This document shows, piece by piece, positions 41,546 to 52,675 of a stretch of 64,000 bases of DNA. The notes under the pieces were generated by a model. That model ran no database searches. It was given only the letters and a program-made list of their open reading frames with translations, and was not told where the DNA came from. This DNA is from Mugil cephalus (taxonomy: Eukaryota > Chordata > Actinopteri > Mugiliformes > Mugilidae): NCBI RefSeq assembly GCF_022458985.1, contig NC_061772.1, positions 8,298,001-8,362,000 of the forward strand, given 5' to 3'. A program made the translations under genes and the position numbers. Every line of letters starts with the position of its first letter. The first letter of the stretch is position 1.

Positions 41546-41927
41546 ACACAAACCCGTAGCTAAGTCTGAACCGCAGAGCTACAAGGGGAATGATGAGTCT
41601 AGAGTTCAGCTTTAAAACAAAACGCACAGCTGTGAGAGAGGAGAGTGACTTGTATGGTGGGCGGTGCAGAGAGTACGTACCGAAGGCGAACGACGTGTTG
41701 GCGGCGGCGACATTAGCTTCGTCCTTCTCCTGGTCCGCATCGGGGGAACACTGTCTCTGCTCGGCCTCCTGCACGTTTGGGTGCCGAGCCCTCAGGTGGC
41801 GGCGAAGATTAAAGGTTGACCCCGCTTTGATTGATATGTTTGATTTGCAAATATTGCACTCCGCTCTCTCGAAACCTTTATCAACAAAATGCATCCAAAC
41901 GCTGCTGCGTTTTCTTGTTGGGCTCAT
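39807..41927 (-). CDS. Double BED zinc finger protein with C-terminal coiled coil
   Basis: Three exons read leftwards (41681-41927, 40326-40724, 39807-40141) join in frame through GT-AG introns to 326 residues. The first BED-type finger uses C24, C27, H44 and H49; the second uses C147, C150, H168 and H173. Both have the aromatic W at their start and the NLRRH helix typical of BED fingers. From about residue 220 to the end is a highly charged, heptad-rich coiled coil with repeated EELQKEKE units. There is no transposase catalytic core or hAT dimerisation domain. BED fingers bind DNA and vertebrate ZBED genes derive from hAT transposases, so I infer a domesticated DNA-binding protein that dimerises. 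I do not recognise a named gene. The start gives a finger beginning near residue 8. Confidence 0.8.
41030..41155 (-). repeat. Dispersed repeat, copy 2 of 3
   Basis: Reverse complement carries AACAGCACCACAAACTACAT as in the copy at 12437, plus TTCAACATAAACTGATCACT. It lies in intron 1 of the double-BED gene. Confidence 0.65.
41509..41550 (+). repeat. (CA)n microsatellite
   Basis: Pure CA run in intron 1 of the double-BED gene. Confidence 0.9.
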
Positions 41928-42535
41928 GTCGTCAGCCCAGCTACACCAGCCGCCTCACCGGATGATGTTGACCGCGTGTTTAGGACTTCTTCGCTTTCTC
42001 TTCCGCTCTCCACGAAAACATCAACTACCCTTAAGCAAGCAACCCACTTTAGCCGCTCCAGAGTTCTGGTTCCTCTTCATGTAGCACACAGTGTAGTTGG
42101 TTTAATGCAGACCAGTTGTTTGGGAACGACTCTATCGATGATACCGACCCACCAAGAGCCTGGGTGTGTGGCATTCAGGCACATTGGTAAATTGTAGATT
42201 CATCTATCGAGCCCCTGCGCGGGACGCATTTAAGGGAAATCTGTAAATTGTTGTCATGTAAAATTACCTGGGTTACAAACGCTCCGCCTTTGACGGCATG
42301 GTTATGCCATATGTTTCACTATAGTCACGCTTATGGCTAGTTATGTAAGTGGTTTAGCCTGTTGGTTTGGAAAGCAAATCCACAACAGACTACAGCCGGT
42401 CGGTTCCTGAATCACCCGTGTTAATGATTCAGTCTTCTTAATGAATCAGGAATCACTGGTCCCAGTCCAGATCCCATGGGTCCTCTGGCTGGCCCCTGAT
42501 GACTACACAAGGCTAGTTGTTGATTAGTTAATTCC

Positions 42536-43827
42536 AAGCGGATTTAACATTTAAAAGCAAAAGTTTGACTATCCAGAATTAACATTGTAGATATCAGCAA
42601 TGTCTTTCTGACTAGTCGTAATTACATTCTGAATAGTTGGATTTTTCATTCAAGATATCTGTAACGTAATTGTGACTAGTCAAAAGGACATATAGAGATA
42701 TCATTTTTGACTAGGCACAACTGAATTACAGATATCTGAAATGATGACATCACTGAAAATGTCACTCAACTCGCCACACATCTTAAATGACAATTGCAGA
42801 TATCTGTACTTCAGTTGTGACTAGGCAGAATTAACATTAAAGATATCGCAAACGTCATGCATTAGATATCCAGAAATACGTCACTTCTCCTCCACGCCGT
42901 AATCAAAGAAGAAGAAGTCAGTTCAGAAAGTAGTATGTAGTATAAAGTAGCATGGCGTTGGCTGTAATTGAGAAAGCCACAAGAAAATGAGGAGGCCAGT
43001 AATGCATTCTCTGCATTCCTCCCTGCCAGCTCCTGCCTTGCACGGGCTGCAGCATTGAATATTTGACTAAGAACATCAACATTGGCCTCTGGCTCTGGCT
43101 GCTCTGCCATCTTGCTCACCACAAGTGCAATGTTTATCAACAACGCGCTCCCGCCTGAAGTGGTAGGCGGGGCCTTCTGCAACGTCATTTCACCTAGTCA
43201 AAACTCTAATTCAAGATATCTGTAATTACATTCTGACTAGGCGGAATGAAAGTTACAGATATGTCCAATTTCAGATATCGCTAATCAAACTTCGGTTCAA
43301 GATATCTAAAACTTGATAATGGATATCTACAATTAAATTACGACTATTCCTAATTCCAGTTTGAGGTATCTACAACGTCATTTTGACTAGTCATAATTCC
43401 AGTTTGAGATATCTACAACATCATTTCGCCTAGTCAAAACTTAATTCAAAATATCTAAAAAGGAACATGTAGATATCTTTAATTGACCTCAATTAAACTG
43501 GAATAATGACTAGTGAGAATCAAATTTTAGATATCTCAAACTGGAATTACTACTAGTCGTAATTCAGTTACAGATATCCGCAATTCACAGAGCGGCTATC
43601 TGCAACTCAGTTGTAGATATCTGTCATGACAAACCCCATACACATGAATGGCAAAAGTGTCGTCATTTGTACTAGGAGGAATATAGTTGTGGATATATGA
43701 AATGACAATTATGAATAGGAAAAATTGGAGTTGCGGATATATGAAATGCTCTTTTTGACTAGGCAAAACTGAATTACAGATATCTGCAACACATATCCAG
43801 TCTGGCTTTTAAAGGTTAAAATGGCTT
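42536..43827. mobile_element. DNA transposon-like element with GATATC palindrome arrays
   Basis: The ends at 42536-42558 and 43805-43827 are inverted copies agreeing at 19 of 23 positions (both finish TTTAAAAGC on reading inward). Between them I count about 17 GATATC sites, interleaved with about ten GACTAG or CTAGTC sites, in two subterminal arrays (about 42585-42870 and 43190-43790). The core between them (about 42880-43188) is not repetitive. It contains a minus-strand open frame beginning MAEQPEPEANVDVLSQIF, which ends in what may be intron sequence. No transposase is present, so the element is non-autonomous; its superfamily is unclear and outer limits may extend by 10 to 15 bases. Confidence 0.65.
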
Positions 43828-43893
43828 GTCATAATTAGTTAGTTTAGCGCACTCATGAAAAGACAGCGGTCTCAGACCAAACCATAGTTATAG

Positions 43894-43895
<2 letters not shown>

Positions 43896-43955
<60 letters not shown>
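43896..43955 (+). repeat. (TTA)n microsatellite
   Basis: About twenty TTA units in a pure run. Confidence 0.95.
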
Positions 43956-43957
<2 letters not shown>

Positions 43958-44539
43958 ATCATTATTACATAACAGAAAAAAATGCTTACAGGCTACTTTA
44001 GGACTGTACACATTAGGAGTAGTCTGTAAAATAAGTGGTGTAGCATCTTGGTCTGGAAACTGAAGCAAACACTGACGTGCTGCATTATTTCTAGTGGCCA
44101 GCAACTCCCTTTGGATGCAAAAAATAGATAAAATTCTAGCAGATCAAATTATATCAAATGACGACAATCTCGATTTATTGGAGCAGTAATCATTTTCCAA
44201 ATACCAAGCTGGAGGCTTCAGAACTACCTGTCTTGTATCTGTGATCACATGCTGTATCAACCACCACTGGAAAGAAATTGTCAAACTGTGGGAAACAACA
44301 AAGTGATATTTGAGCAGGATGCTAAGAACACTGTCTCTTACTAATAGACTCTATGTATGCATCACTTCCACCTTGGGCATAAGGATTGTCAGACATTTCA
44401 TTAGCAAAACATTAACAAAACATTAGCAATTTTATTTTTGGCATGACATGAAGGTTGTTTTTTTTTTCTTCAATTAACAGATTTCATTAACAGTATACAC
44501 AACAAATCATGTCACACACCACAAACAGTAGAAAAAAAA

Positions 44540-44640
44540 AATATATATATAGACAGCAGCCTAGCGAGAAGGTATATATATATTATGAAATGTGTATATA
44601 TTAATATATTACCACTATGTATATATATATATATATATAG
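44540..44640. repeat. (TA)n-rich tract
   Basis: Several ATATAT runs, one of about twenty bases near 44620-44638. Confidence 0.8.
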
Positions 44641-44644
44641 TCTA

Positions 44645-44988
44645 TTGCAGGGCTAACACAGAGACAAACAACAACCATTTACACTCACACCTGCAGCCAA
44701 TTTAGAATCACCAATTAGCCTATTGTTTGTCTTCAGGAGAGAAGCAGGGTACAACCTGGACAGGTTTGCAGTAACAAACAGAAACAAACAACAAACATTC
44801 ACACTCACACCTACAGCCAATTTAGAATCACTAACAAGCATGTCCCTGGAGCATTGGAGGAAACCAGAGTATCTGGAGAAACCCCACATAGACACAAAGA
44901 GAATAAGCAAATTCCACCAAGTCGGACTCAAACCTGGACCTTCTCGCTGGGAAGCATCAGTGCTAACCACCACACCACAGCTCATTGG
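44645..44988 (+). repeat. SINE-like fish repeat with an internal duplication
   Basis: The order of motifs CACTCACACCT, GCCAATTTAGAATCAC, CATTGGAGGAAACCAGAG, GGAGAAACCCCACATAGACA, ACTCAAACCTGGACCTTCTC and GTGCTAACCACCACACCAC is that of a very common fish repeat. The first section occurs twice (about 44658-44717 and 44780-44832), so the copy carries a partial duplication. Confidence 0.7.
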
Positions 44989-45005
44989 TCAAATATTCTA
45001 CCTGG

Positions 45006-45366
45006 GCCCAGAGAGTCTTGTTTTCACTTTGCTCTGATTGTAGGTTTGCAGAGAGCTGAGAAATGTGTTCCTTCTGAAAGAAACTGGTCTCTTCTACTCT
45101 TTGGAGTTGATCATTCATCTCCTTGGCATCTTTGAGTTGGGCTGCCAGGTTCTTTGTTTTGTCAAATTGTTGTTGAACTGTGATTCTCAATGTTTGCTCT
45201 TCTTCCAGATGCTTTTCTCTCTGTTTGTGGAACAGATTTTTTTTGGTCCTCAGAGTGGACATTTGCTTTTTCAAGCTTGTCTGTTAAATCATCTACATGG
45301 ATACAGACTGGTTTTCTTTCTCCTTTGATTCCACTTTTGCAGAAAGCTGAGAGACCTGTTCTTCCT
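45006..45366 (-). pseudogene. Degraded coiled-coil exon
   Basis: On the minus strand an AG acceptor precedes EEQVSQLSAKVESKEKENQS and a CAG/GTAGAA donor follows SEQSENKTLWAQ. Between them the residues are strongly heptad-like (for example TVQQQFDKTKNLAAQLKD and ISQLSANLQSEQSE). The reading frame changes twice and stops occur in the starting frame, so this looks like one exon of a dead long coiled-coil gene. QLSAKVESKE and QLSANLQSEQ suggest an internal repeat. I cannot name the parent. A SINE-like repeat abuts its 3' side. Confidence 0.55.
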
Positions 45367-45809
45367 GCAAGAAAATGGTCAGTTTTTATAGTGTAGGTCA
45401 AAGTGTCTGTACCAGATGCTAAGTGCTTCAGGGTTACAGGTCCAGTGCAGTAAGCTACAGTGGAGGCTGTTTCTGCAAATAGATTTTGGCAAAATAAATT
45501 CTGGGTCTGTTAAGACTCTAAGAATTGAAAAACAAAGAAGCTGCTGCTGCCGTTAGAAGTAGACAACCCGTATTTTTTCTCGTTCTTAGTTTGAGATAAG
45601 GAGCCACGACATGTAAACACCTGATACATGTGCTTCACGGCCAGAACCACTTCTCGGGTTTGAGAGTCTGTGCTCCAAAACAGAACTGTTTCTTCAGTCT
45701 GTGAGGTGACTGATGCAATGACAGCTGCTCTGAATAATATTAATGGTGCTGTTCCAGAAAAGTTTTGTGAGTTAAAGTTTTCAGTACCAAATTAACTTTG
45801 TGTTTCTCA

Positions 45810-46090
45810 TTCAGAGCTAGTGAAAGAGCAGAGGGATGACCCATCCTTGAAGATGACCTAGTTTTGCCTGTGTCTCAGGTGGAAAAAACTAAGCAGGGGT
45901 ACTTCCTCCAAGATGACCTCTTGCTTACAGTGTGGGCTCCTCATGGAGAAGCATTCAATGGCGATCAGGTTGTGCAAATTGTACTTTCATCAGAGTTTAG
46001 GACATCAGTCCTCCAAAAAGCTCATGACAATGTTAAGGGACATGGGCGTTTTGCCACAGACTCATGTCTTTCTGTGGAAAACCACAGCAG
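45810..46090 (+). mobile_element. Fossil Ty3/gypsy LTR retrotransposon fragment
   Basis: The translated stretch around LQDDLLLTVWAPHGEAFNGD and SEFRTSVLQKAHDNVKGH resembles the region just before and within the zinc-binding head of Ty3/gypsy integrase. Only this small part of pol remains; I see no LTRs, gag or reverse transcriptase nearby. It is broken and old. Confidence 0.65.
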
Positions 46091-46619
46091 ATCAACCTGG
46101 ACATTACTGAGACCCAATTTAAAGCTACAGTGCAGAACATTTGTCTTGTGTCTGAAATTGAGAATACTAAACTTAAATCATAATTCATTACTCAGAACCA
46201 TCTGGAAGTCCTCCTCAAGGGGCTTGTTTAAGTAAAGTTTGATATCTCTGTTAATGTGACTACCAGTGGAGCAGGCCCCATCATTACACCAAACAAATAG
46301 TGTATTTTTCCTGAAATTTCTAGATAAACAACAATTGTCAACATTCAAATAATTAAATCAGTTCCAAACAATAAAATTGTCCAATTGAAAAGAAGTCTTT
46401 ATTTTTTATTCTTTGTACATACAGACCATCCCCAGAGAGCAAGCCAGAAAATCTAGTACAGTGAACATCTGTCTAACCGTTAAAGATGTAAAAGTAAATT
46501 GAATTTAATAAATATATTTTTTCTCCAGCTCCTTCTGACCATCGGTGTGTCCTTCTCTAGGGGGGTGATGGTGGTGGAGGTGGGTTGTGGTGTCCTCCAG
46601 ATAGTGCTTCTCTCCATCT

Positions 46620-47150
46620 ACCTAACACTCACCTTCTTGGTCTGGTGTCCTCACCCTCCACATTCACAAACTGCAAAGTGATGACAGAGAAGATCAACAA
46701 CTTGCTTATAGAAAAGGACACGTCAGTCGGCTCGTACGAACAGTCGTCTGGATGTAGAGCGTCAGCGATGTAGTGCCCTACAAGAAGAGAGATCCTTGTT
46801 AATGTCTGAAGCATCTTAATCTTAACTCTTGTGTAAAAAGTCACTGTGTGGTTTTTCTACCTCCTTGTGCAGTGCCAAAGTGGTTGATGGCGCTGACCAG
46901 ACTGTAGCAGCCGCCACCCTGAGAAGAAGCTGCTCCTCTGGACTCAATGATCCTGGCTCTCTTTTTGTGGTTCGTGGTGCATTCAGGTCCCGGAGTCTAC
47001 AGTGATGATGGAGAGAATTAACAACTTACCGCTCTGTCCCTGTGGTTGCTCCTCTGGACATGATGATGCCAGGAATAAAGGCACTCTTTTTTTTAGGGGA
47101 TCCTGGTGCATTCAGGTCCCTGCCCCTAAAATCTGTACTGAAGACAAGAA
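46620..47150 (-). pseudogene. Truncated USP37-like copy C
   Basis: Carries two segments of the neighbouring deubiquitinase gene. One (about 46863-46922) codes GGGCYSLVSAINHFGTAQGG; the other (about 46690-46778) codes GHYIADALHPDDCSYEPTD, the catalytic histidine box. After that the copy jumps, by an internal deletion, to the final VSFSISK-like segment out of frame. Upstream, near 46950-46995 and 47080-47135, a short GACCTGAATGCACCA-containing unit occurs twice. There is no catalytic cysteine exon. Confidence 0.7.
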
Positions 47151-47369
47151 AAGGGTTAGTACATACATATCCCTCCTATTATCCTTGGGGTCAATTTGAC
47201 CCAATCAATGTTCATCATTCAAAAAAGCAGCAAAGGGTTATTTATGTAGTAAACAAATTAACAAAGTGCCTGACACAAAAGTTTGGTCAACAAGTTTATG
47301 TAAATCATTTTCTTGAGGGTAAAATGTGACACAGGGAGGGATCCTAAAGCTCTTCCAGTCTCCAGGATT

Positions 47370-48545
47370 CATCCAGTTCTAGACCTGAGAAGGGAGAAGA
47401 CAACAGAGTAAACACTGTGTCTGTCTTTAAATCTCTTTCTCTCCTTCTGAACCTCAGTTCAGGATGTGATGGTGTCGCATATTCACGTGCGTCTTATAGA
47501 AAAGGACGTATGCCGACTCCTTCCTTTCTTTGTATACAGATGAGCCGACTATAGCCATCTATAGAAAGAAAACAGAATGCAGACGTTTTTGCTGTTACAT
47601 GTGTTTGTTCATTTTGTTTTCTGGGTTTTGAGTTAAATATGAGTGTGAAATGGTTGTTGTACCTCAGTAGCTGAGCTCCAGACCGGCACCATAGATCTGA
47701 TCCCAGCAAAGAGATCTTTCCTCAGGGACAGGAGGCTCTGCGGGCTGGAGTCAAGGTAGCACAACTCTTGTCATCAAGTTCTGTTTTCTTGGTGCAGAGA
47801 GATCAAAAACAGTCAGTAAAACACATCAAGGAGCTGAATGTTGTTTAGATCAGTCACCTGCCGGGGAAAGATTTGACACAAACACACTATATGATGCTGT
47901 TTGGAGGTTTGTGTGTGACAACACATCTAGATTTTAAATTATAATCAGCTGAGAAACACATCAAATCTCATCAGGTCACAAGTCAACTGTAATAACTGAA
48001 CTAACTGGACCTTTCAAGCTTTGGGAGTCTAAGCGTGAGAATTAGAAGACTGTTATGAGAACATGAATGATACTAAAATGACAACATGACTGCAGAAACT
48101 ATTAAAAGGTATTCAGTATGCAGTTTCTTACCTTTACAATGGGGCCGGTGGTCCCTCCTCCTCAGCTTTCTTCTTTTTCTGCAGAGTAAAAACTAAATCA
48201 ACAATATAAGAAAACAATGTCAACTATGAAAAATAAATAAATCTAAATGAACGAATGTGAAGCTGTGACTCGTTCTGTCAAACATACCTCAAAGATGCTG
48301 AAGAGACTCTTCCTCTGTTTCCTCTCTGGTTTTTGTCCTTCTCTAAATAATAAATGAATCAATCAACTTGGAGAGTGACAGAAGATTTAGAGGAGCAGTA
48401 TTGTATGTATTCATTACATGTTAAAGAAGTCCTTGATGATTTTCTCTATGGTGGCGTGGACGTTGACGTCAGACAGTATCAGGTCATCGATAGTCAGACA
48501 GCAGTCCCCCAGATCTGGGTCTGACTCTCGATTGATAAACGACAC
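47370..48545 (-). pseudogene. Truncated USP37-like copy B
   Basis: Matches the intact gene to its right in the same order: an exon-5-like segment (about 48421-48545, coding DCCLTIDDLILSD), exon-6-like (48288-48345, KPERKQRKSLFSIFE), exon-7-like (about 48134-48181, ending in a stop), a fused exon-8/9-like segment (about 47665-47790) and the last coding segments (about 47484-47560, then GTCTAG at 47380-47386). The intron between exons 8 and 9 and part of the cysteine box are deleted, and exons 10-15 are missing. High similarity extends into introns, so the duplication is recent and DNA-based. Confidence 0.75.
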
Positions 48546-48674
48546 GTCCCTGCCCCTAGAATCTGTACCCGAAGACAACAGAGGGTTAGTACATACTTAA
48601 CCTTGTCCCTGTGGTTGTTAATACATGATCAGAGGGATCCTGATGCTCTTCCAGTCTCCAGTATTCATCCAGTT

Positions 48675-51600
48675 CTAGACCTGAGAAGGAAGAAGACAAC
48701 AGAGTAAACACTGTGTCTGTCTTTAAATCTATTTCTCTCCTTCTGAACCTCAGTTCAGGATGTGATGGTGTCGCATACTCACGTGTCTCTTATAGAAAAG
48801 GACGTATGCCGACTCCTTCCTTTCTTTGCATACAGATGAGCCGACTGTCTCAGTGACCTTTGAGTCGTTCAGTGTGAGCCAGCGGTCAGTCGGCTCGTAC
48901 GGACAGTCGTCTGGATGTAGAGCATCAGCGATGTAGTGCCCTACAAGAAGAGAGATGCTTGTTAATGTCTGAAGCTCTTGTGTAAAAAGTCACTGTGTGG
49001 TTCTCTTACCTCCTTGTGCGGTGCCAAAGTGGTTGATGGTGCTGACCAGACTGTAGCAGCCGCCACCCTGAGAAGAAGCCAATGACAGTTACATTGAAGA
49101 ACACACATTAAAACAGACGTTTGCTTTAACATCATTCTGACATTTCTGGAGGTTGTCTGGTAAGTTCTGCGTTTCCTTACTTGATTAGAGGACACCACCA
49201 TGTCCCTCTGGACCTGGACGGGGTCATCCACCTTCTCCAGGGTGAACGTTGGAGTGAAGCGAAAACGCTTCAGATGCATGATGAGGACTCTGTAGCAAAA
49301 GATATGAACAAGAAAAAATTAAGACAATGCCAGGATATTATGAATTAGTCAGGGTCAGTGGACCCATGTGCGGCAAGTTTATTTTAAAATGAAGAGTGTT
49401 TCTTACCCTGGCAGGGTGTCTAGTGTGGACTTCAGGGTGGAAATCCTCCCTCCACATTGGCAGGTGAACTCAAAAGCTTCCTCCTACAGGACATCACAGA
49501 AGAACAGGATGTGTGTTAGAAACTGTTGAACTCAATAACACCACATGCCCACACACAAACAGAAGAGGTGTGTAGTTCACCAGATCAAAGGTCAGTGATG
49601 ATGTGACTGAATGAGGACTGGTTGGTTCTTACCTCTTGGTAGGCCTCCAACATTTCCTCAGTGGTCCCTCCAGGAATCACATCCAGAGAAATGTTGGTGA
49701 ACTTCTCCCGTCTTGTGTTCTGGGCTCCGCATCTGCACATTAAATGAAAAATATGTTTAAAATACAAACACAAATGCATCTACCTCACTCATCTGACTCT
49801 CTGACAGAGTAAACACGTGCATGGTGTTAAACTGTGTAGTCGTACGTCTGGCATGTCCTGGTGTTCTCCATCCAGAACACCAGGTTCTCTTCCACAGGGC
49901 AGGTGTATGTTGTCCCTGAGCCTGCTGCCGCCTCCTTCAAGAGAGGACACAGACCCTGAATCTGGTCCAGGACGGATGTCAGGAACTCATGAGCATCCTG
50001 AATGAAAAGAAACACACAGAGGAGTTTATACAATGAGCACACCATCATGAGGAGATGAGATGACAAAAGAGGTTCAGGTGACTCACCTTCTGTTCATCAT
50101 CCCTGAACTCCATAGCCTGGCCCGACACTGTGTCCTTAAACAAGCGCAGGAGACGGCGTTTATCTTTAGAGGCTGTGGACGCGTGCTTCTCCTGGAGCTG
50201 GATCAGTTGTCTATAGAAAGAAAACAGAATACAGATGTTTTTGCTGTTACATGTGTTTGTTCATTTTGTTTTCTGGGTTTAAATTTAAATGTGAGTGTGA
50301 CATGGTGGTTGTACCTCAGCAGCTGAGCTCCAGGGACTGAGCTCCAGACCGGCTCCATAGATCTGATGCCAGCAAAGAGGTCTTTCAGGGACAGGAGACT
50401 CTGCAGGCTAGAGTTAAGATAGCACGTCTGTCCGATGTTTGGAAATCTGTCATGAGAAATAAAACCAGTCAGTCACTTCTTCACTGACTAATCACAGAAC
50501 GGAGCTCATATTCTCTAACAGTGATTAGATAAAGTCTTGTCTTGCTATGGTTCTTGTGATCTACTGACCCAAAGTTGACAATGGTCCTCTTTGCACGACT
50601 CTTGGCATTTTGTTTAGTTTTCTTGCTGCAGAGAGATAAAAAACAGTCAGTAAACAACAGTCAGTAAAACACATCAAGGGGCTGAACATGGTTTAGATCA
50701 GTTACCTGCAGGGAAAAGATTTGACACAAACACAATGATACTAAAATGACTGTAGAAACTCAGTATGCAGTTTCTTACCTTTTGGATGGTGTTGGTGGTT
50801 TCTCCTCCTCAGCTTTCTTCTTTCTCTGCAGAGTAGAAACAATATCAACAATATCAAAAAACAATGTCGACTAGGAAAAATAAATACATCTAAAAGAACG
50901 AATGTGAAGCTGTGACTGGTTCTGTCAAACATACCTCAAAGATGCTGAAGAGACTCTTCCTCTGTTTTCTCTCTGGTTTTTGTCCTTCTCCAGTCTCAGC
51001 TGTCTGTGCTGGGACCGGAGCTGTGGTGGCAGCAACTGTTACTGGGACACTGGTGATGAAAAAAATGAATGAAGAAAGTATATATGTAGATTATTATCTG
51101 ATACTTGATCATCTTTAATCTAGAATAAATGATAAATGAAACGATCAACTTGGAGAGTGACAGAAGATTTAGAGAAGCAGTATGGAGGTAGTTGTTTCAT
51201 TACGTGTTAAAGAAGTCCTTGACGACTTTCTCTATGGTGGTGTGGAGGGTGATGTCGGACGATATCGGGTCGTCAATAGTCAGACAGCACTCCTCCAGAT
51301 CTGGCACCACCTCTTTCTGTTGGGATGAGGAGCTGCATCCCTGCTTGCGGTCTTCTTCCTTTATTTCTTCTTTGACGACGCTGCTAGTGGAAGAAGAAGC
51401 AGGCCGTCACAGAGATAATGATGATGAGATGAGAAGTTCAGATGAACAAGCAACAGTTGGTGACTTTCACAGGAACAGTAAACAGCCTTAAATTAGTTTC
51501 ATTACCTTTCTTGAGGTGTCCTCTGTCTTTCAGGGTCGGGAGCCGGAGCGACCAGATTCTTTCTCTGTTGGAAGAAAGACAAATGTTCATTGTTCAATTA

Positions 51601-52173
51601 AGCAAAGACAGAACGATGGCCTTCATGGTGTTCTCATTTAGTCACGGCTGTTAAATATCTGGTTCCTATGGCTCCTTGTGTGACACATACCTTGCAGCAT
51701 TTCAAAAGCCGTCGCCACCAAGGTGTTTTCTTGGCCAGTCTGGTTGGCGTTTGGCCGTCTGACGAGGGGTTGCTAGTGATGAAGAGAAACATGGTTAGGT
51801 CTCCTCCTGCGCTTCACTCTCATGTGAACATGAATGATGCTAAAATTATTATTATTTTTTAATGTAAATCAGCTCTGTAGACATGTCCAAATATATTTCC
51901 TCACCTCTGAGAGCTGGAGAGCGTCTCATCTGCCACCACCTCCTGCTCACGGGTTTTCTGTCCAGGACAAAGATTAATCACATGAACATTGACATAAAAG
52001 TAAAATGTCTTTACAGCTGATGAAGTCACACTTATACACACACACAGAGATGGTTGACAAAGTTCACAGAAATCATATATTATACAGTTTAGGTCACACT
52101 GAAAACGCAAAACCTTTGGAAGAATGTGCAGCAAGTCTGTGAAACAAACCTTTGTCGATCGCAGGCGAAACAT
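48675..52173 (-). CDS. USP37-like ubiquitin carboxyl-terminal hydrolase
   Basis: Seventeen exons read leftwards: 52150-52173, 51905-51957, 51691-51772, 51506-51564, 51204-51383, 50935-51049, 50779-50825, 50569-50625, 50315-50446, 50087-50210, 49846-49997, 49633-49732, 49407-49483, 49181-49289, 49010-49067, 48783-48940, 48675-48680. They join to 510 residues. A basic, poorly conserved N-terminal part (1-205) precedes a complete USP cysteine protease domain: cysteine box FPNIGQTCYLNSSLQSL (C214), DAHEF box, two CxC or CxxC zinc pairs (TCQTCGAQ and TCQCGG), histidine box GGHYIAD (H458) and NDSKV (D482). It should remove ubiquitin from substrates. Best match is the USP37/USP29/USP26 group; it lacks that family's PH-like N terminus and UIMs. 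Two broken copies follow downstream. The last codons (H, V, stop) cross an intron. Confidence 0.88.
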
Positions 52174-52628
52174 TTTTGGTTCTCTCGGTCTGTACTGATA
52201 TCTTGAAATGTTGAAATCTCTTGAAATCTAGAAAACTCTGGAAATCGTGAAATTTCTCCAAATCTTGAAATCTGTTTGGTTCGGTAGCTGAACTAAAACT
52301 GACTGAAAATGTTGCTTCCAGGGAAACAGTAAACAGTCACAGAATGTTGACCTCTGTGATGTAATAATGTAGATTCTGATTAGAATGTACAGTGATGCTG
52401 CACCCTGACACCTAAACATGGCTTTATTCACATCTATCATAAATATATCGTTATCATAAACTGTGGTAATTTAGGATTACAGTGAGCTAAATCAATCCCA
52501 AAATATCATGACAGTATATATATCTGTTCAGTGAATTAATAAATAAAAATCAATGTGACAATATGGGAGATGTACTGAAAACGTCTGATATTTATTTGTT
52601 TTAAAAAGTGCAGTGTTAAAACACAACT

Positions 52629-52675
52629 TAAGATAAGATAAAATAAACCTTTCATTTATCCCACAGTGATTGACA
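52629..52675 (+). repeat. AGATAAG-type dispersed repeat scrap
   Basis: AGATAAGATAAAATAAACCT followed by TTCATTTATCCCACAG; same family pattern as 15842-15895. Confidence 0.5.

Noticed and set aside
41590-42197. 164- and 102-residue plus-strand frames over the double-BED first exon
   Set aside because: Antisense shadows of the exon and its CG-rich flank.
42862-43188. 108-residue minus-strand open frame in the palindrome element as a gene
   Set aside because: Only the first part looks protein-like; the rest reads through intron-like sequence into the repeat array. Kept as a note under the element.
42585-43790. Regular repeats resembling a CRISPR array
   Set aside because: The repeats are 6-10 bp palindromes at irregular spacing inside inverted ends, in a vertebrate genome; CRISPR repeats are longer and evenly spaced.
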